From: Laspinema olomoucense D3b
Lineage (GTDB): Bacteria > Cyanobacteriota > Cyanobacteriia > Cyanobacteriales > Laspinemataceae
Length of the DNA stretch: 64,000 nucleotides
NCBI RefSeq assembly: GCF_025370785.1
Contig: NZ_JAMXFA010000037.1
Location: 1-64,000 of the forward strand
Reading direction: 5' to 3'
This document shows, piece by piece, positions 1 through 8,222 of this stretch. Each line of letters starts with the position of its first letter. Position 1 is the stretch's first letter. Below the pieces are notes generated by a model, which was not told the origin of the DNA, ran no database searches, and saw only the letters and a list, made by a program, of their open reading frames with translations. The position numbers were made by a program, and so were the translations under genes.

Positions 1-25
1 CCAGACGGCTGTGCTCTAACTCTAT

Positions 26-166
26 AATTTCTCCTTGTCAAGTACAATTTATACCAAATTAGATGAGCTTACCCTGTCAGATAGAGTTGCCCAAGAAATG
101 CGAAATCGGGCCTTAATTGCGGAACAACAACTCAATCAAGGCCCAAATAGGTCTCGTCAATAAATT
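26..166 (+). other. possible 3' remnant of a gene
   Basis: An open frame ends at the TAA at 164-166. Its last 34 codons read like ordinary protein (LDELTLSDRVAQEMRNRAL, then a Gln/Asn-rich tail). There is an in-frame stop at 23-25 and no plausible start codon, so this could be the end of a broken gene or chance. From 167 to 310 I see no gene, only A-rich sequence before the next start. Confidence 0.2.
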
Positions 167-310
167 ATTTGTTTGGTGAAAAAATTAAAAAACAATGGAA
201 GAATCCAAAATATTCTGAAGTAAATAGAATCGCGAACAAATTAAAATAGCAGCTAAAATTTGCCAACATCAAGCTAACGCTTGCTCAAGGCGAAGTAGAC
301 AAGAAAAAAC

Positions 311-1201
311 ATGAAAATTTTTGAGTGCCAGAGCAAAGCTCATAAAGAATTTACCTCGTTCTTTAGCTATGTGAGCGTATTCAACCAGACCCGTTGCATC
401 GCAAACCATTACTATGCGGCGAAAGTCTTTAAATCGCCGAATGGAACCGCAATATTCCCCGAAGACTGGAAAGAATCAAGGAAATGGGCTGAAGCAGGAA
501 TCCGACAAATAGGCTGGAAAATAGGCGATTTTATTCTGCCGCTCAGGATAAACAACAAGGGATATAAAATCGATGATTTTGGGGTGCAGTGGTATATCCT
601 ATTGTGGTACAAGCATCTGCGAGAAAATCCTAAAAAACTAGAATACCTTCAGCAGTTTGACAAATTTAATGACCAATACAAAAACAAAAGTTTTCCGTTC
701 GGGCAATCGGACATCATGCTAAAAGTTAAGCAAGATGGCCTGAATAGTTTACGGTCAATGGCTAGTGAACTGTGGAACTTGCTGAGTTATAAGTCACTAA
801 CCATTGACTATAATTTGCTGAATATTCGATATGGATTCATTTGCCACGAGGTTAGTCCCAATGGAGTGATAACTGAACTATCTCAGCAAATATGTGAACG
901 TTATCCTATCGTGTGCGAGTCCTATCAAGATAGTTTACTATCGTGCTGCTTAGGAGATATTCGTGTTATTCCTATCTCCAATAGCCTATCGGTAGTCAAA
1001 TTATTCACTCAGGTTGATGACCAAACGGACGTAACAGCTTTGAGGCAATCTGTAGTCAAACTGGCTGATTTGCAAGAAACCTCTTGTCCTGCGCCGATTT
1101 ATTTGCCTCAAACTATCTTGGACGGAATTTCGGATAATGAGGCTTCTCAAGTGTTGTCTTTGATTGAGAACCATTTAATACCCGTAGCAATTTGTAGTTA
1201 A
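311..1201 (+). CDS. macro-domain-like protein, degenerate ligand loop
   Basis: The 296-residue product has no signal peptide or membrane segment. Residues about 168-240 look like a TARG1/DarG-type macro domain, the fold that binds or hydrolyses ADP-ribose: GFICHEVSPNGV, then QICERYPIVCESY, then LGDIRVIPIS. In that family the first block normally reads HxxNxxGVMGAG. Here the Asn is Ser (S182) and the glycine loop is ITEL, so ADP-ribose binding may be lost. Residues 1-160 form a separate module (FDKFNDQYKNKSFPFGQSD at about 116-134) that I cannot name. It converges with the WD40 gene, whose stop lies about 50 bp away. The start is the ATG after an A-rich stretch with no clear ribosome binding site. 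The macro assignment is inferred from motif spacing. Confidence 0.5.
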   Translation: MKIFECQSKAHKEFTSFFSYVSVFNQTRCIANHYYAAKVFKSPNGTAIFPEDWKESRKWAEAGIRQIGWKIGDFILPLRINNKGYKIDDFGVQWYILLWYKHLRENPKKLEYLQQFDKFNDQYKNKSFPFGQSDIMLKVKQDGLNSLRSMASELWNLLSYKSLTIDYNLLNIRYGFICHEVSPNGVITELSQQICERYPIVCESYQDSLLSCCLGDIRVIPISNSLSVVKLFTQVDDQTDVTALRQSVVKLADLQETSCPAPIYLPQTILDGISDNEASQVLSLIENHLIPVAICS

Positions 1202-1254
1202 CAGTTAGTGGGGATGATGCTGAATTTTAGTATCTTCCTCGTTTTTTTACCCAT

Positions 1255-2514
1255 TCAACGATCCAAACTCGTTAAACGCCATATCCGCGCGGTTTTGTCC
1301 CAGGAAGCACTGACGATGTTCTCTCCATCTGGGCTGAAACTAGCGGTAAAAACCATACCTTTATGGCCAGTGAGTTCTGCCACAAGCTGACCACTGCGGT
1401 CCCATACCCGGGCGGTGTTGTCATCTGCAGCTGTGACAAGGTGGTCCCCATCCGGGCTGAAATTAGCGGTGTAGACCCGACCCTGATGGCCGGTGAGTTC
1501 ACTAACAACCTGCCCACGAAGGTCCCAGACCCGGGCAGTGCTATCCGATGAGGCGGTAGCGATGTAGTTCCCATCCGGGCTAAAACTGGCGCTGATTATC
1601 GTACCCTGATGGCCGGTAAGGTTGGCAATGATCTGACCACGGCGGTCCCATACCCGAACAGTCTTGTCCATCGAGGCCGTGAGGATATGCTCCCCGTCCG
1701 GGCTGAAACTAGCACTGATGACCCAACCTTCATGGCCTTTGAGTCCGACAATAAGTTGACCCTGGCGGTCCCAAACTCTTGCAGTTTTGTCGAAGGAGGC
1801 GGTGAGGATGCTTTCCCCATCTGGGCTGAAACTGGCGCTGATGACGGAACCCTTGTGCCCAGTGAGTTCGGCAATCTGATTGCCACGGCGGTCCCATACC
1901 CGGGCGGTGTCATCACCGGCAGCGGTGAGGATGTTTTCCCCGTCCGGGCTGAAACTGGCACTAAGGACTGTACCTTGGTGGCCAGTGAGTTCAGCGAGCA
2001 ACTGACCCTGGCGGTCCCAGACCCGGGCGATGTCACCGGCGGCGGTGAGGAAGCTCTCCCCGTCCGGGCTGAAACTGGCGCTGATAACGTTATCTTGATG
2101 GCCGGTGAGTTCGGTGAGCAATTCACCACGGCGGTCCCAGACCCGGGCGATTTCCCCAGAGGCGGTGAGGATTTGTTCCCCATCTGGGCTGAAACTGGCG
2201 ATGATGACCGGATCTGGATGCTGAAGTTTATAGGATTCGGAGACCGGGATGGCGTTTTGAGTGAGATAATTCGCTAGAAGATTCTTGTCTTTGTCCAACG
2301 TTGTTAAGGGATTTCTAATCGGCAGAGCGAATACTCCGGTAACTGTGGAGGCGATTAAGGAGGCTATAAAAATCCCTGTCCCCAAGTAAAATCGCTGTTT
2401 TGTCACGAATTTAATACCACCTAATAAACAATATAAAGTGTGTGTGAGCTTTTCATCTAATCCGCCTTGACTCTTCATTACATTTTTTGACATGACTTGT
2501 AATTTTCCTGACAT
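1255..2514 (-). CDS. membrane-anchored WD40 repeat protein
   Basis: The 419-residue protein has a short cytoplasmic N-terminus, one membrane segment at about residues 43-66 ([20 protein letters not shown]), and eight nearly identical WD40 repeats from about 100 to the end. Each repeat carries an ASFSPDGE block and ends in ARVWDR, so it should fold as a beta-propeller scaffold. No enzyme domain (NACHT, kinase or protease) is attached, unlike many cyanobacterial WD40 proteins. The repeats are so alike at the DNA level that the gene is a tandem array of about 120-bp units, suggesting recent expansion or gene conversion. Long reading frames on the opposite strand are by-products of this repetition. 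Partner and role are unknown. Confidence 0.85.
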   Translation of the reverse strand: MSGKLQVMSKNVMKSQGGLDEKLTHTLYCLLGGIKFVTKQRFYLGTGIFIASLIASTVTGVFALPIRNPLTTLDKDKNLLANYLTQNAIPVSESYKLQHPDPVIIASFSPDGEQILTASGEIARVWDRRGELLTELTGHQDNVISASFSPDGESFLTAAGDIARVWDRQGQLLAELTGHQGTVLSASFSPDGENILTAAGDDTARVWDRRGNQIAELTGHKGSVISASFSPDGESILTASFDKTARVWDRQGQLIVGLKGHEGWVISASFSPDGEHILTASMDKTVRVWDRRGQIIANLTGHQGTIISASFSPDGNYIATASSDSTARVWDLRGQVVSELTGHQGRVYTANFSPDGDHLVTAADDNTARVWDRSGQLVAELTGHKGMVFTASFSPDGENIVSASWDKTARIWRLTSLDR

Positions 2515-3057
2515 TTTTGAATTGGTGTGCTACCTGAGTTGCAGTTGATTGGCAAACTAAGCCTGGGCAGTTTCGGGGACAAAACAGACGTTCTCGTCAA
2601 CTGCACAAGAATCGGCCAACTTTCCAAATCCGAGAACACTACCTCCATTTAGCCCATAATTTCTGGGAAGCGATCGCCTACTTATCTAGTCCACAGTCCG
2701 ATTGCTCGTGAATCGGTCCGACTAAAGCTGTCTCAGAGCAAGAGTTGGCAAGGGTATGGTTTCAAATCGTACCCTTTGGAAGCGATCGTCAAGTAGCCCA
2801 AACCAATCGCATACCACCGCCATCCATGACATATTGTCTGGGTGGGTCTTGCATCCGTGGTGATTGCACCAGCCGACCGCAGAATTAGCAGCAGATGCAT
2901 GGCGATCGCATCTCCACCCCTCAACCCCATTACCTACGGCATAGCTGATGCTTACCGCTGCCATCCCATCAACTGCGAACCCTAAAGAAAAGACCTTGGC
3001 TAGTTTAGCGGATATCAGTCATCTTTTATTTTTGTAGCAAATTACTTAAATTAATTG
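2515..3057. other. intergenic stretch, no gene seen
   Basis: About 540 bases between the WD40 gene start and the ssb leader. It has several HIP1-like sites (GCGATCGC around 2672 and 2901) and, near 2931-2957, a degenerate copy of a dispersed repeat found elsewhere in the window (CCTACGGCATAGCT). Short open frames here have no recognisable protein character. Confidence 0.5.
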
Positions 3058-3071
3058 GGCGCGGATGCGCC
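3058..3071 (+). promoter_or_regulatory. small hairpin in the ssb leader
   Basis: GGCGC, loop GGAT, GCGCC: a 5-bp GC-rich hairpin about 37 bases before the ssb ATG. The second ssb gene has the same stem at the same place with the loop in inverted orientation (ATCC), at 30182-30195. Confidence 0.4.
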
Positions 3072-3107
3072 ATTGTTATGAACACAATTAAATAAAGAGT
3101 TGACCTT

Positions 3108-3464
3108 ATGAATAGCGCTCATATTGTCGGACGAGTCGGCCAAAACCCCGAAATTCGCTATTTCGAGTCCGGGCGAGTTCTTGCCAAATTTTCGATAGCT
3201 GTCAACCGAAACTCTCGTTCAGACCAACCGAATTGGTTTGCCGTCGAACTCTGGGGCAAAACTGCCGAAGTAGCTGCTAACTATTTGCGTAAAGGCTCGA
3301 CAGTCGGCATTTCTGGCTCTCTCAATCTGGATGAATGGACCGACCCGAATACGGGAGAAATCCGCTCTAAATCTATCATCAAAGGCCGCCGTTTAGAACT
3401 CTTCGGCAACAAACCTGTTGATTCGCTCTCGAACACCTCCGCTGCCAATTCTAACGATTTTTAA
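3108..3464 (+). CDS. ssb: single-stranded DNA-binding protein, short form
   Basis: The 118-residue protein is an OB-fold SSB that coats single-stranded DNA. It has the conserved core: NIVGRVGQNPE-like start, FSIAVNR at about 29-35, NWFAVELWGK at about 42-51, and KGSTVGISG at about 62-70. It is much shorter than a typical bacterial SSB. It stops soon after the OB fold at SNDF and lacks the usual DDIPF tip that recruits repair and replication partners. The next gene supplies such a tip. A second copy at 30232-30591 differs at 14 of the first 100 residues. The ATG sits in the duplicated leader and is followed 20 bases after the stop by a terminator. Confidence 0.93.
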   Translation: MNSAHIVGRVGQNPEIRYFESGRVLAKFSIAVNRNSRSDQPNWFAVELWGKTAEVAANYLRKGSTVGISGSLNLDEWTDPNTGEIRSKSIIKGRRLELFGNKPVDSLSNTSAANSNDF

Positions 3465-3484
3465 ATTGGCTTTGCATCTTGATT

Positions 3485-3522
3485 AGCGCGGTCGGGCCTG
3501 TTGGCGCGGTCGCGCTTTTTTT
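3485..3522 (+). terminator. rho-independent terminator after ssb
   Basis: AGCGCG (3485-3490) pairs with CGCGCT (3511-3516) and a run of seven T follows. The same structure follows the second ssb copy. Confidence 0.6.
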
Positions 3523-3551
3523 ATGAACAATTGAATTTGGAAGTTTTTGAC

Positions 3552-4034
3552 ATGAATATCTTTTCTTTAAAATTGCGACTCGATTCCATCCAAGTTGGTC
3601 ATACATCTGATGGCAACATTCAGGTGATGGGATTTAGTTCATTTCAATTCTTTGACGGCAAACAAACACAAGTCAGTCCGCTGGCATTCACCGCTTATGG
3701 TCCAACCGCACAAACCATTGCCCAAGCAGGCATTAACGGAGTTGTTGTCGCCCTCGGAGAAATTAATTTATTTTCCGTAGAGCGCCAAAACCGCAAAGAT
3801 AAAGTCGCGAACTTCTACGTCGAAGAAGCCCAAACCATCCGCCCAGGAAACCCCGTAGAAGTTCCTCTGGGTCCCAATCAAACTACTACTCAATCTCCTA
3901 ATCAACCGACCACTCAACCTCCTGTTACCCCTGGCCCAATAGCTTCTCCTGAAAAGCGAGAACCTGTAGGTGTGGGAACTGCTTCATCTAATGGTCATTG
4001 CCCCGTTGATATCGATGAAGAAATTCCATTCTAA
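3552..4034 (+). CDS. SSB-partner protein with an SSB-type acidic tip
   Basis: The 160-residue product starts at ATG 3552 (MNIFSLKLRLD). A frame opening at TTG 3501 lies inside the ssb terminator and is not used. Residues 1-105 are beta-rich (IQVGHTSDGNIQVMGFSSF, VVVALGEINLFSVERQNR), consistent with a small OB-like domain. Residues 110-150 are Pro/Thr/Gln-rich linker. The protein ends DIDEEIPF, the C-terminal tip of bacterial SSBs that binds partner proteins. The neighbouring SSB lacks this tip. I infer that the two proteins act together or as an SSB divided over two genes. A truncated copy lies at 30679-30795. The OB fold is inferred; the terminal motif is seen. Confidence 0.7.
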   Translation: MNIFSLKLRLDSIQVGHTSDGNIQVMGFSSFQFFDGKQTQVSPLAFTAYGPTAQTIAQAGINGVVVALGEINLFSVERQNRKDKVANFYVEEAQTIRPGNPVEVPLGPNQTTTQSPNQPTTQPPVTPGPIASPEKREPVGVGTASSNGHCPVDIDEEIPF

Positions 4035-4050
4035 ACCCTGCTCACTCTAA

Positions 4051-4094
4051 AATAAAGTACACTGAACTACTACTTTAGTTCAGTGTACTTTATT
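4051..4094. terminator. 19-bp perfect inverted repeat, bidirectional terminator
   Basis: The left arm 4051-4069 and right arm 4076-4094 pair perfectly around a 6-base loop, followed by T-rich sequence on the plus strand and preceded by A/T on the other side. It separates the plus-strand ssb unit from the minus-strand conjugation operon. Confidence 0.85.
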
Positions 4095-4245
4095 TTTTTA
4101 ATATTTTTTCAATACCCCCAATAAATTAAAGTTTTTTTTAAGGCTTAAAGATTTTCCTGGAAATATAAAATTAGCAGTGTTGAAATCAAACCAAAAATCT
4201 CCAACAACTCAACGGTAATCACTTTTAAATATGAGGAGCAAGTCC

Positions 4246-4278
4246 GGCGATCGGTTCAGTCACGATTAACCGATCGCC
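4246..4278 (-). terminator. HIP1-containing hairpin after the AAA+ gene
   Basis: GGCGATCGGTT (4246-4256) pairs perfectly with AACCGATCGCC (4268-4278). It lies 56-88 bases downstream of the AAA+ gene stop at the end of the long minus-strand operon. There is no T-run, so it may stabilise the mRNA 3' end rather than terminate. Confidence 0.4.
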
Positions 4279-4333
4279 ACCAACGAAAAAACCAATTTTT
4301 TCCATCGCAAATCGCAACACTGGATTTTTGGCC

Positions 4334-5959
4334 CTAACCTACACCCGATTCCATCGGCTCACCCCAAAAGGTCGTTAAGGCTGGGGCAAAGCAACTGTTA
4401 TCCTCAATGGAGGCGGGTTCAGCGATACCCCGAACGCTATTTTCCATTGCCAAGATGCGATCGCAATCCCGGACATACAAAGGAGTCAGTTGACGGCGTT
4501 GGGCCAGCAAATCTTCGAGTTGCAACTCAATAGGTGCATCGGAGTCCGACTCAACCAAAGCAGCCGCACGGGCGATCGCAGCTTGTTGGACGATATGAGT
4601 AATTTCAGCGCCCGTACAGTTCAGGGTCTCATCAACCCATCGCTGTTTTTCTTCCATTGTCAACGGGTCATGTTCCCCGACATAGCGCGAGTCGAACCGG
4701 GCGGCATGGAGTTTACAGATGTGCCAACGTTCCATCGCGGTGGGAAAGCCGACATAAAAGATGCGGTCAAATCGACCAGCCCGGGTCAACTCTGGGGGCA
4801 ATACTCGTAAACGATTGAGGGTGGCAATGGTGAAAACATCGGATTGCTTATCCTGCAACCAGGTCAACAGAACGCCCAAAATCTCAGCATTTTCTAAGCT
4901 GCTCCCCGGCTGAGACCCGGCAAATAGCTTGTCAAATTCATCAAAATAGAGGACGACTGAACCACAGGCATCCACCCGCCGCAGCAGGCGTTGCAAATAA
5001 GAAACCCCAGCGGCGACCAACGAGCCGGTATCCACCAACGCCAACTCAAACCCAAGACGATGGGCACAAACTGCCGCTGCATGAGTTTTGCCGGTCCCCG
5101 GGGGACCCACCAACAACCACCCCTTGGGTTTGGCTAATCCATATCGTTGTGCTGCACTAGAAAAACCGAATTTGACTTGCTCGGTGGCTCGTTTAAGGTT
5201 GTCGAGTCCGCCAAAATCGTTCAAATGCCGAGGTGGTTGCAACACAATCCCAGATTCGCTCAACTTCTGACGGCGATACTGTTGCATCGCTTCACCTAAC
5301 GTAAAATTGCCGAAAACCCGTCCTTGCCACAACCGTAAACCTTCCTTGATTTCTTCCAAACTCAAGGACCGGCTATTTTGAGCGATCGCCTCTACATCAA
5401 TCCGGCCCAACTCTACCTCGGATAACTGGGTTGGCAAAAATTCATGGAGAAATTGACCAATTTTAGTTAGGTCCGGCAGAGTAAATTGCAGTTGGGGGAT
5501 AGCCCGGGCCAAATCCGTCGGCAATTTTTTTTCGAGGGAAGATAATAAAATGAGGTAACGTTTTCCGGGTAGTGCGGCAAAGCGATCGCGCACTGTCAAT
5601 ATCCGAGAAATTAATGCCCAGGTGCGTTCGCGGCTATGCCAATCCGCTGCTGCATCTAGGATAAGCGATTGAAAATTATCTATCACATAAATTCCATCGG
5701 GAGCATCAAACAAAAAATCGAACACCCGTAAAGGACAATCAAACGTCCCCGAATTTACGTTTACGTTTGCTCCCCAACTACCATCGGGATTTACCAGCCG
5801 AAATTGCATTCCTTCTAAACTGTAGGTGGGCAACGATTTATGTTGACCGGAACGGGCGATCGCACCCAAGGCAGTATTCCGTTCGCTTAAGGGGACTAGC
5901 AACCCGAGCACTGCTGTCCCCGCCTCCAACCATTTTTGTAGCTGTTGTTGTAGTTCCAT
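4334..5959 (-). CDS. Ycf46-like AAA+ ATPase
   Basis: The 541-residue protein has a non-catalytic N-terminal half (1-240) and a C-terminal AAA+ module. Walker A is GPPGTGKT at 285-292 and Walker B is VVLYFDE at 335-341. The second region of homology has an Asn sensor in TIATLNR (about 377-383) and arginine-finger-like RAGRFDR at 393-399. Length and order match the Ycf46/AAA family of cyanobacteria and plastids, whose N-terminal half is a degenerate ATPase-like fold. It is the last gene of the conjugation operon, two bases beyond the 588-residue gene, so it may remodel a transfer or replication complex. No protease domain follows, which excludes FtsH. Confidence 0.8.
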   Translation of the reverse strand: MELQQQLQKWLEAGTAVLGLLVPLSERNTALGAIARSGQHKSLPTYSLEGMQFRLVNPDGSWGANVNVNSGTFDCPLRVFDFLFDAPDGIYVIDNFQSLILDAAADWHSRERTWALISRILTVRDRFAALPGKRYLILLSSLEKKLPTDLARAIPQLQFTLPDLTKIGQFLHEFLPTQLSEVELGRIDVEAIAQNSRSLSLEEIKEGLRLWQGRVFGNFTLGEAMQQYRRQKLSESGIVLQPPRHLNDFGGLDNLKRATEQVKFGFSSAAQRYGLAKPKGWLLVGPPGTGKTHAAAVCAHRLGFELALVDTGSLVAAGVSYLQRLLRRVDACGSVVLYFDEFDKLFAGSQPGSSLENAEILGVLLTWLQDKQSDVFTIATLNRLRVLPPELTRAGRFDRIFYVGFPTAMERWHICKLHAARFDSRYVGEHDPLTMEEKQRWVDETLNCTGAEITHIVQQAAIARAAALVESDSDAPIELQLEDLLAQRRQLTPLYVRDCDRILAMENSVRGIAEPASIEDNSCFAPALTTFWGEPMESGVG

Positions 5960-5962
5960 TTT

Positions 5963-7729
5963 TTATCGCTCTAGATTAGCGCCAGATTTGCGGGTAGCTG
6001 TTGCAGCACTTTTTTGAGTTAATGCAGGCACCATCTGCTCGAAATAGCGCAAATCTGCCTCATTCAACCGAGATTGAAGACGCCCTTGGGACTTAACCAG
6101 CAAAGTACCGTCACCATTGGCCCGATCAATTCGCACTTGCCCTTGGGCGGATGCCATCCATCGGTAGTGAAACCGCCCGGCAATTTCAACCTTCCCGCCA
6201 TTGGCCTGAGCATAACGAACCAAGGTTTGGACCACCCGGTCCACCCGGGCTAAATAGCGGGCATCGGAGGACCCATCGGGAGCAAAATCACCGCTAGGGG
6301 TTTTGCCTTCGAGCAGTTGCGATCGCATTTTTTCAATAGCCTGATGAACGGACTCCGAGAGTTGGGACTGACCCACCTGGATACCGAGGGGAGTTTCTTG
6401 CCACCTAGCTAAAAGCTGGTCTTGGGAGTCAGTTAAGCTATAAAATGTACCCTGCTTAGAAATTTGATACTGACTGCCACGGTACATTTCCCCATCAGAG
6501 TAACGATGGAACAATTCATGTAAACTGCGGGCAGATTGCTGAGACTGAGAGTAAAATTGCCAGCGTTCCCGAATCTCCTGTACCACTTGATAACTGCGCT
6601 GCCACCACCCGAGGTCCTGGGGAGATTGAGTGCGTTCCTCAATCCACAAAGAAAAATCATCGGATGTTTGTTTTTGATTGAGTTGCTGTACTTGTTCAGA
6701 AAGTGTAGTAATTTGGCGACTTTGGAGTAGCAGCATTTTTTTTAGAGCACCAAATTCATCCGGGAGTTGATTGATTTGTTGATGAATTTGCGCTACACCG
6801 ATTTCTTCCGTCGGACTTTCCATCGGCTCCAACGGTTCCAAAATAGTTGCGAAGCCATCATCCGGGGGAGGCCCTTCGGCTATGGCTTTCTCTAGCCCTT
6901 CCGGGTTACCCAACACCTCATTTCGGTCTTCTAAGGTATAATGTGTCGGATTTGGATGTGAGGCAACCGATTCTAAATCCAGATAATCCCAGGAGTCCTC
7001 AAACTCTGGCGGTCCAGCTTCTACCGCTCTTAAAAAGTTTTCATCCTCATAAAACACAACTGCTGGCTCAAATTCATCAAAATCAGTCAATTCAGGCTCT
7101 TTGGCGGGGATTGAATTGCTACTGCGATCGGCTTGAGATACCCCAGGAGTTTCGGCAACCACCTCGGACTGTGGCGATTCTACCGCTTCTAAAAAGTTTT
7201 CATCCTCATCATCAAACGCAACTTCTGGCTCAAATCCATCAAAATCAGTCAATTCAGGCTCTTTGGCGGGGATTGAATTGCTCCGGCGATCGGCTTGAGA
7301 TACCCCAGAAGTTTCGGCAACCACCTCCGACTGATGGGCTTCTTCCAAATTTGGATTCCAATGGTTCATCAAAACTCGCCCCGTCTCGTCAGATTTAAGC
7401 ACGACTTGTTCATTCAAAACAACCAAAATGTTGGGAGATTCTGGTACAACTTCGCCCACGGGGGTGGCTCTGAGTTGGCGTAGACGGTCTACTCGCTCCG
7501 GATCCAGTATCCGCCCGACTAAACCGGACAGTTCATCGCGAAATACTCCCTCCTCATCCCGACCATAAATTAAATGAGAATTTTCATAGATTTTCAGATT
7601 GTCATTCGGTCGTGATGGAGCAGACTTTAAAATTCTTTGCCCAATCAGTTCGGTCATCAACTTAAGCATTTCTTGATAATTATTCTGGAAAGCTAAAGCT
7701 TCACTGGAAGAAATGGGAATTTGATTCAT
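5963..7729 (-). CDS. large acidic coiled-coil protein, unknown function
   Basis: The 588-residue protein is not recognised. Residues 1-110 are a small globular segment. Residues about 125-240 contain a tandem duplication of about 53 residues: both units carry SEVVAET.GVSQADR, then NSIPAKEPELTDFD, then ENFL.AVE. A Gln-rich coiled coil follows at about 320-360 (ITTLSEQVQQLNQKQ). The C-terminal 200 residues are mixed alpha/beta, with FHYRWMASAQGQVRIDRA near 525-545. There is no signal peptide or membrane segment, so it should be cytoplasmic. It lies between the coupling-protein region and the AAA+ gene in the conjugation operon, which suggests a DNA-processing or transfer role, but nothing in the sequence shows which. 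Confidence 0.65.
   Translation of the reverse strand: MNQIPISSSEALAFQNNYQEMLKLMTELIGQRILKSAPSRPNDNLKIYENSHLIYGRDEEGVFRDELSGLVGRILDPERVDRLRQLRATPVGEVVPESPNILVVLNEQVVLKSDETGRVLMNHWNPNLEEAHQSEVVAETSGVSQADRRSNSIPAKEPELTDFDGFEPEVAFDDEDENFLEAVESPQSEVVAETPGVSQADRSSNSIPAKEPELTDFDEFEPAVVFYEDENFLRAVEAGPPEFEDSWDYLDLESVASHPNPTHYTLEDRNEVLGNPEGLEKAIAEGPPPDDGFATILEPLEPMESPTEEIGVAQIHQQINQLPDEFGALKKMLLLQSRQITTLSEQVQQLNQKQTSDDFSLWIEERTQSPQDLGWWQRSYQVVQEIRERWQFYSQSQQSARSLHELFHRYSDGEMYRGSQYQISKQGTFYSLTDSQDQLLARWQETPLGIQVGQSQLSESVHQAIEKMRSQLLEGKTPSGDFAPDGSSDARYLARVDRVVQTLVRYAQANGGKVEIAGRFHYRWMASAQGQVRIDRANGDGTLLVKSQGRLQSRLNEADLRYFEQMVPALTQKSAATATRKSGANLER
7020..7337 (-). repeat. tandem duplication inside the 588-residue gene
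   Basis: Two units of about 159 bp (about 7020-7178 and 7179-7337) share long identical runs and stay in frame. Few differences separate them, so the duplication looks recent. Confidence 0.8.
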
Positions 7730-7775
7730 AATTTTAGGTTTGGGTATTTAAGTTGTGCGGCGGTGGGTGAACTAA

Positions 7776-7805
7776 GCGACCCTTATAAATTTTAAAATGG
7801 GTCGC
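7776..7805 (-). other. intergenic hairpin within the operon
   Basis: GCGACCC (7776-7782) pairs with GGGTCGC (7799-7805) across an AT-rich loop. It lies in the 154-base gap upstream of the 588-residue gene and could modulate transcription or mRNA stability. Confidence 0.3.
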
Positions 7806-7883
7806 CCAATTACAAATTCAAAATTAATTCAATTGGGTCAGAATAGCAGATTGAGAATGTGCAATTTATTAATTTTTCTTACC

Positions 7884-8210
7884 TTAACAAACTGGTCGAA
7901 CAGATTGAAGATTTTTGTCAGCAAAAGATGTTAACATTTGCTGACCCCGAACTCGATTTACTAAAATTTGTCCATTGCTGATAAAAACCACCAGTTCTCC
8001 ATCAACCACCCAAGCTACAAAATCGGCAATTTGGTGAGGCATTCGGCTTTGTTGATAAGGGACACCAAAAATTGAACCCGCGAATAATCCATGTTGGTCA
8101 AATATTTCAACTACTTGAGCCGAATAATCCAAAGGCAAAGGAGGAGATTGACGCGCTTGACGAATTCTTTCTTGCCATTCCGGATAATTTTTTAAGGGGT
8201 TTAAATTCAC
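7884..8210 (-). CDS. hypothetical protein in the transfer operon
   Basis: The 108-residue product is not recognised. It begins MNLNPLKNYPEWQERIRQA, has a Pro-rich stretch (SPPLPLDY at about 22-29), then a beta-rich core (AQVVEIFDQHGLFAGSIFGV; ADFVAWVVDGELVVFISNGQ). There is no signal peptide or membrane helix. Its ATG is 12 bases after the coupling-protein stop, so the two are almost certainly co-transcribed and perhaps translationally coupled. It may be an accessory to VirD4, but that is inference from position only. Confidence 0.6.
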   Translation of the reverse strand: MNLNPLKNYPEWQERIRQARQSPPLPLDYSAQVVEIFDQHGLFAGSIFGVPYQQSRMPHQIADFVAWVVDGELVVFISNGQILVNRVRGQQMLTSFADKNLQSVRPVC

Positions 8211-8222
8211 GATTTTATCCTC

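Noticed and set aside
1609-2277. 222-codon open frame on the plus strand
   Set aside because: It is antisense to the WD40 repeats; the periodic composition keeps stops out of several frames. The encoded sequence is itself repetitive and has no family character.
2722-2964. 80-codon minus-strand frame
   Set aside because: Its composition follows dispersed repeats and HIP1 sites; there is no ribosome binding site or family resemblance.
4334-5959. FtsH protease assignment for the AAA+ protein
   Set aside because: There is no HEXXH zinc motif after the ATPase module and no membrane segments at the N-terminus.
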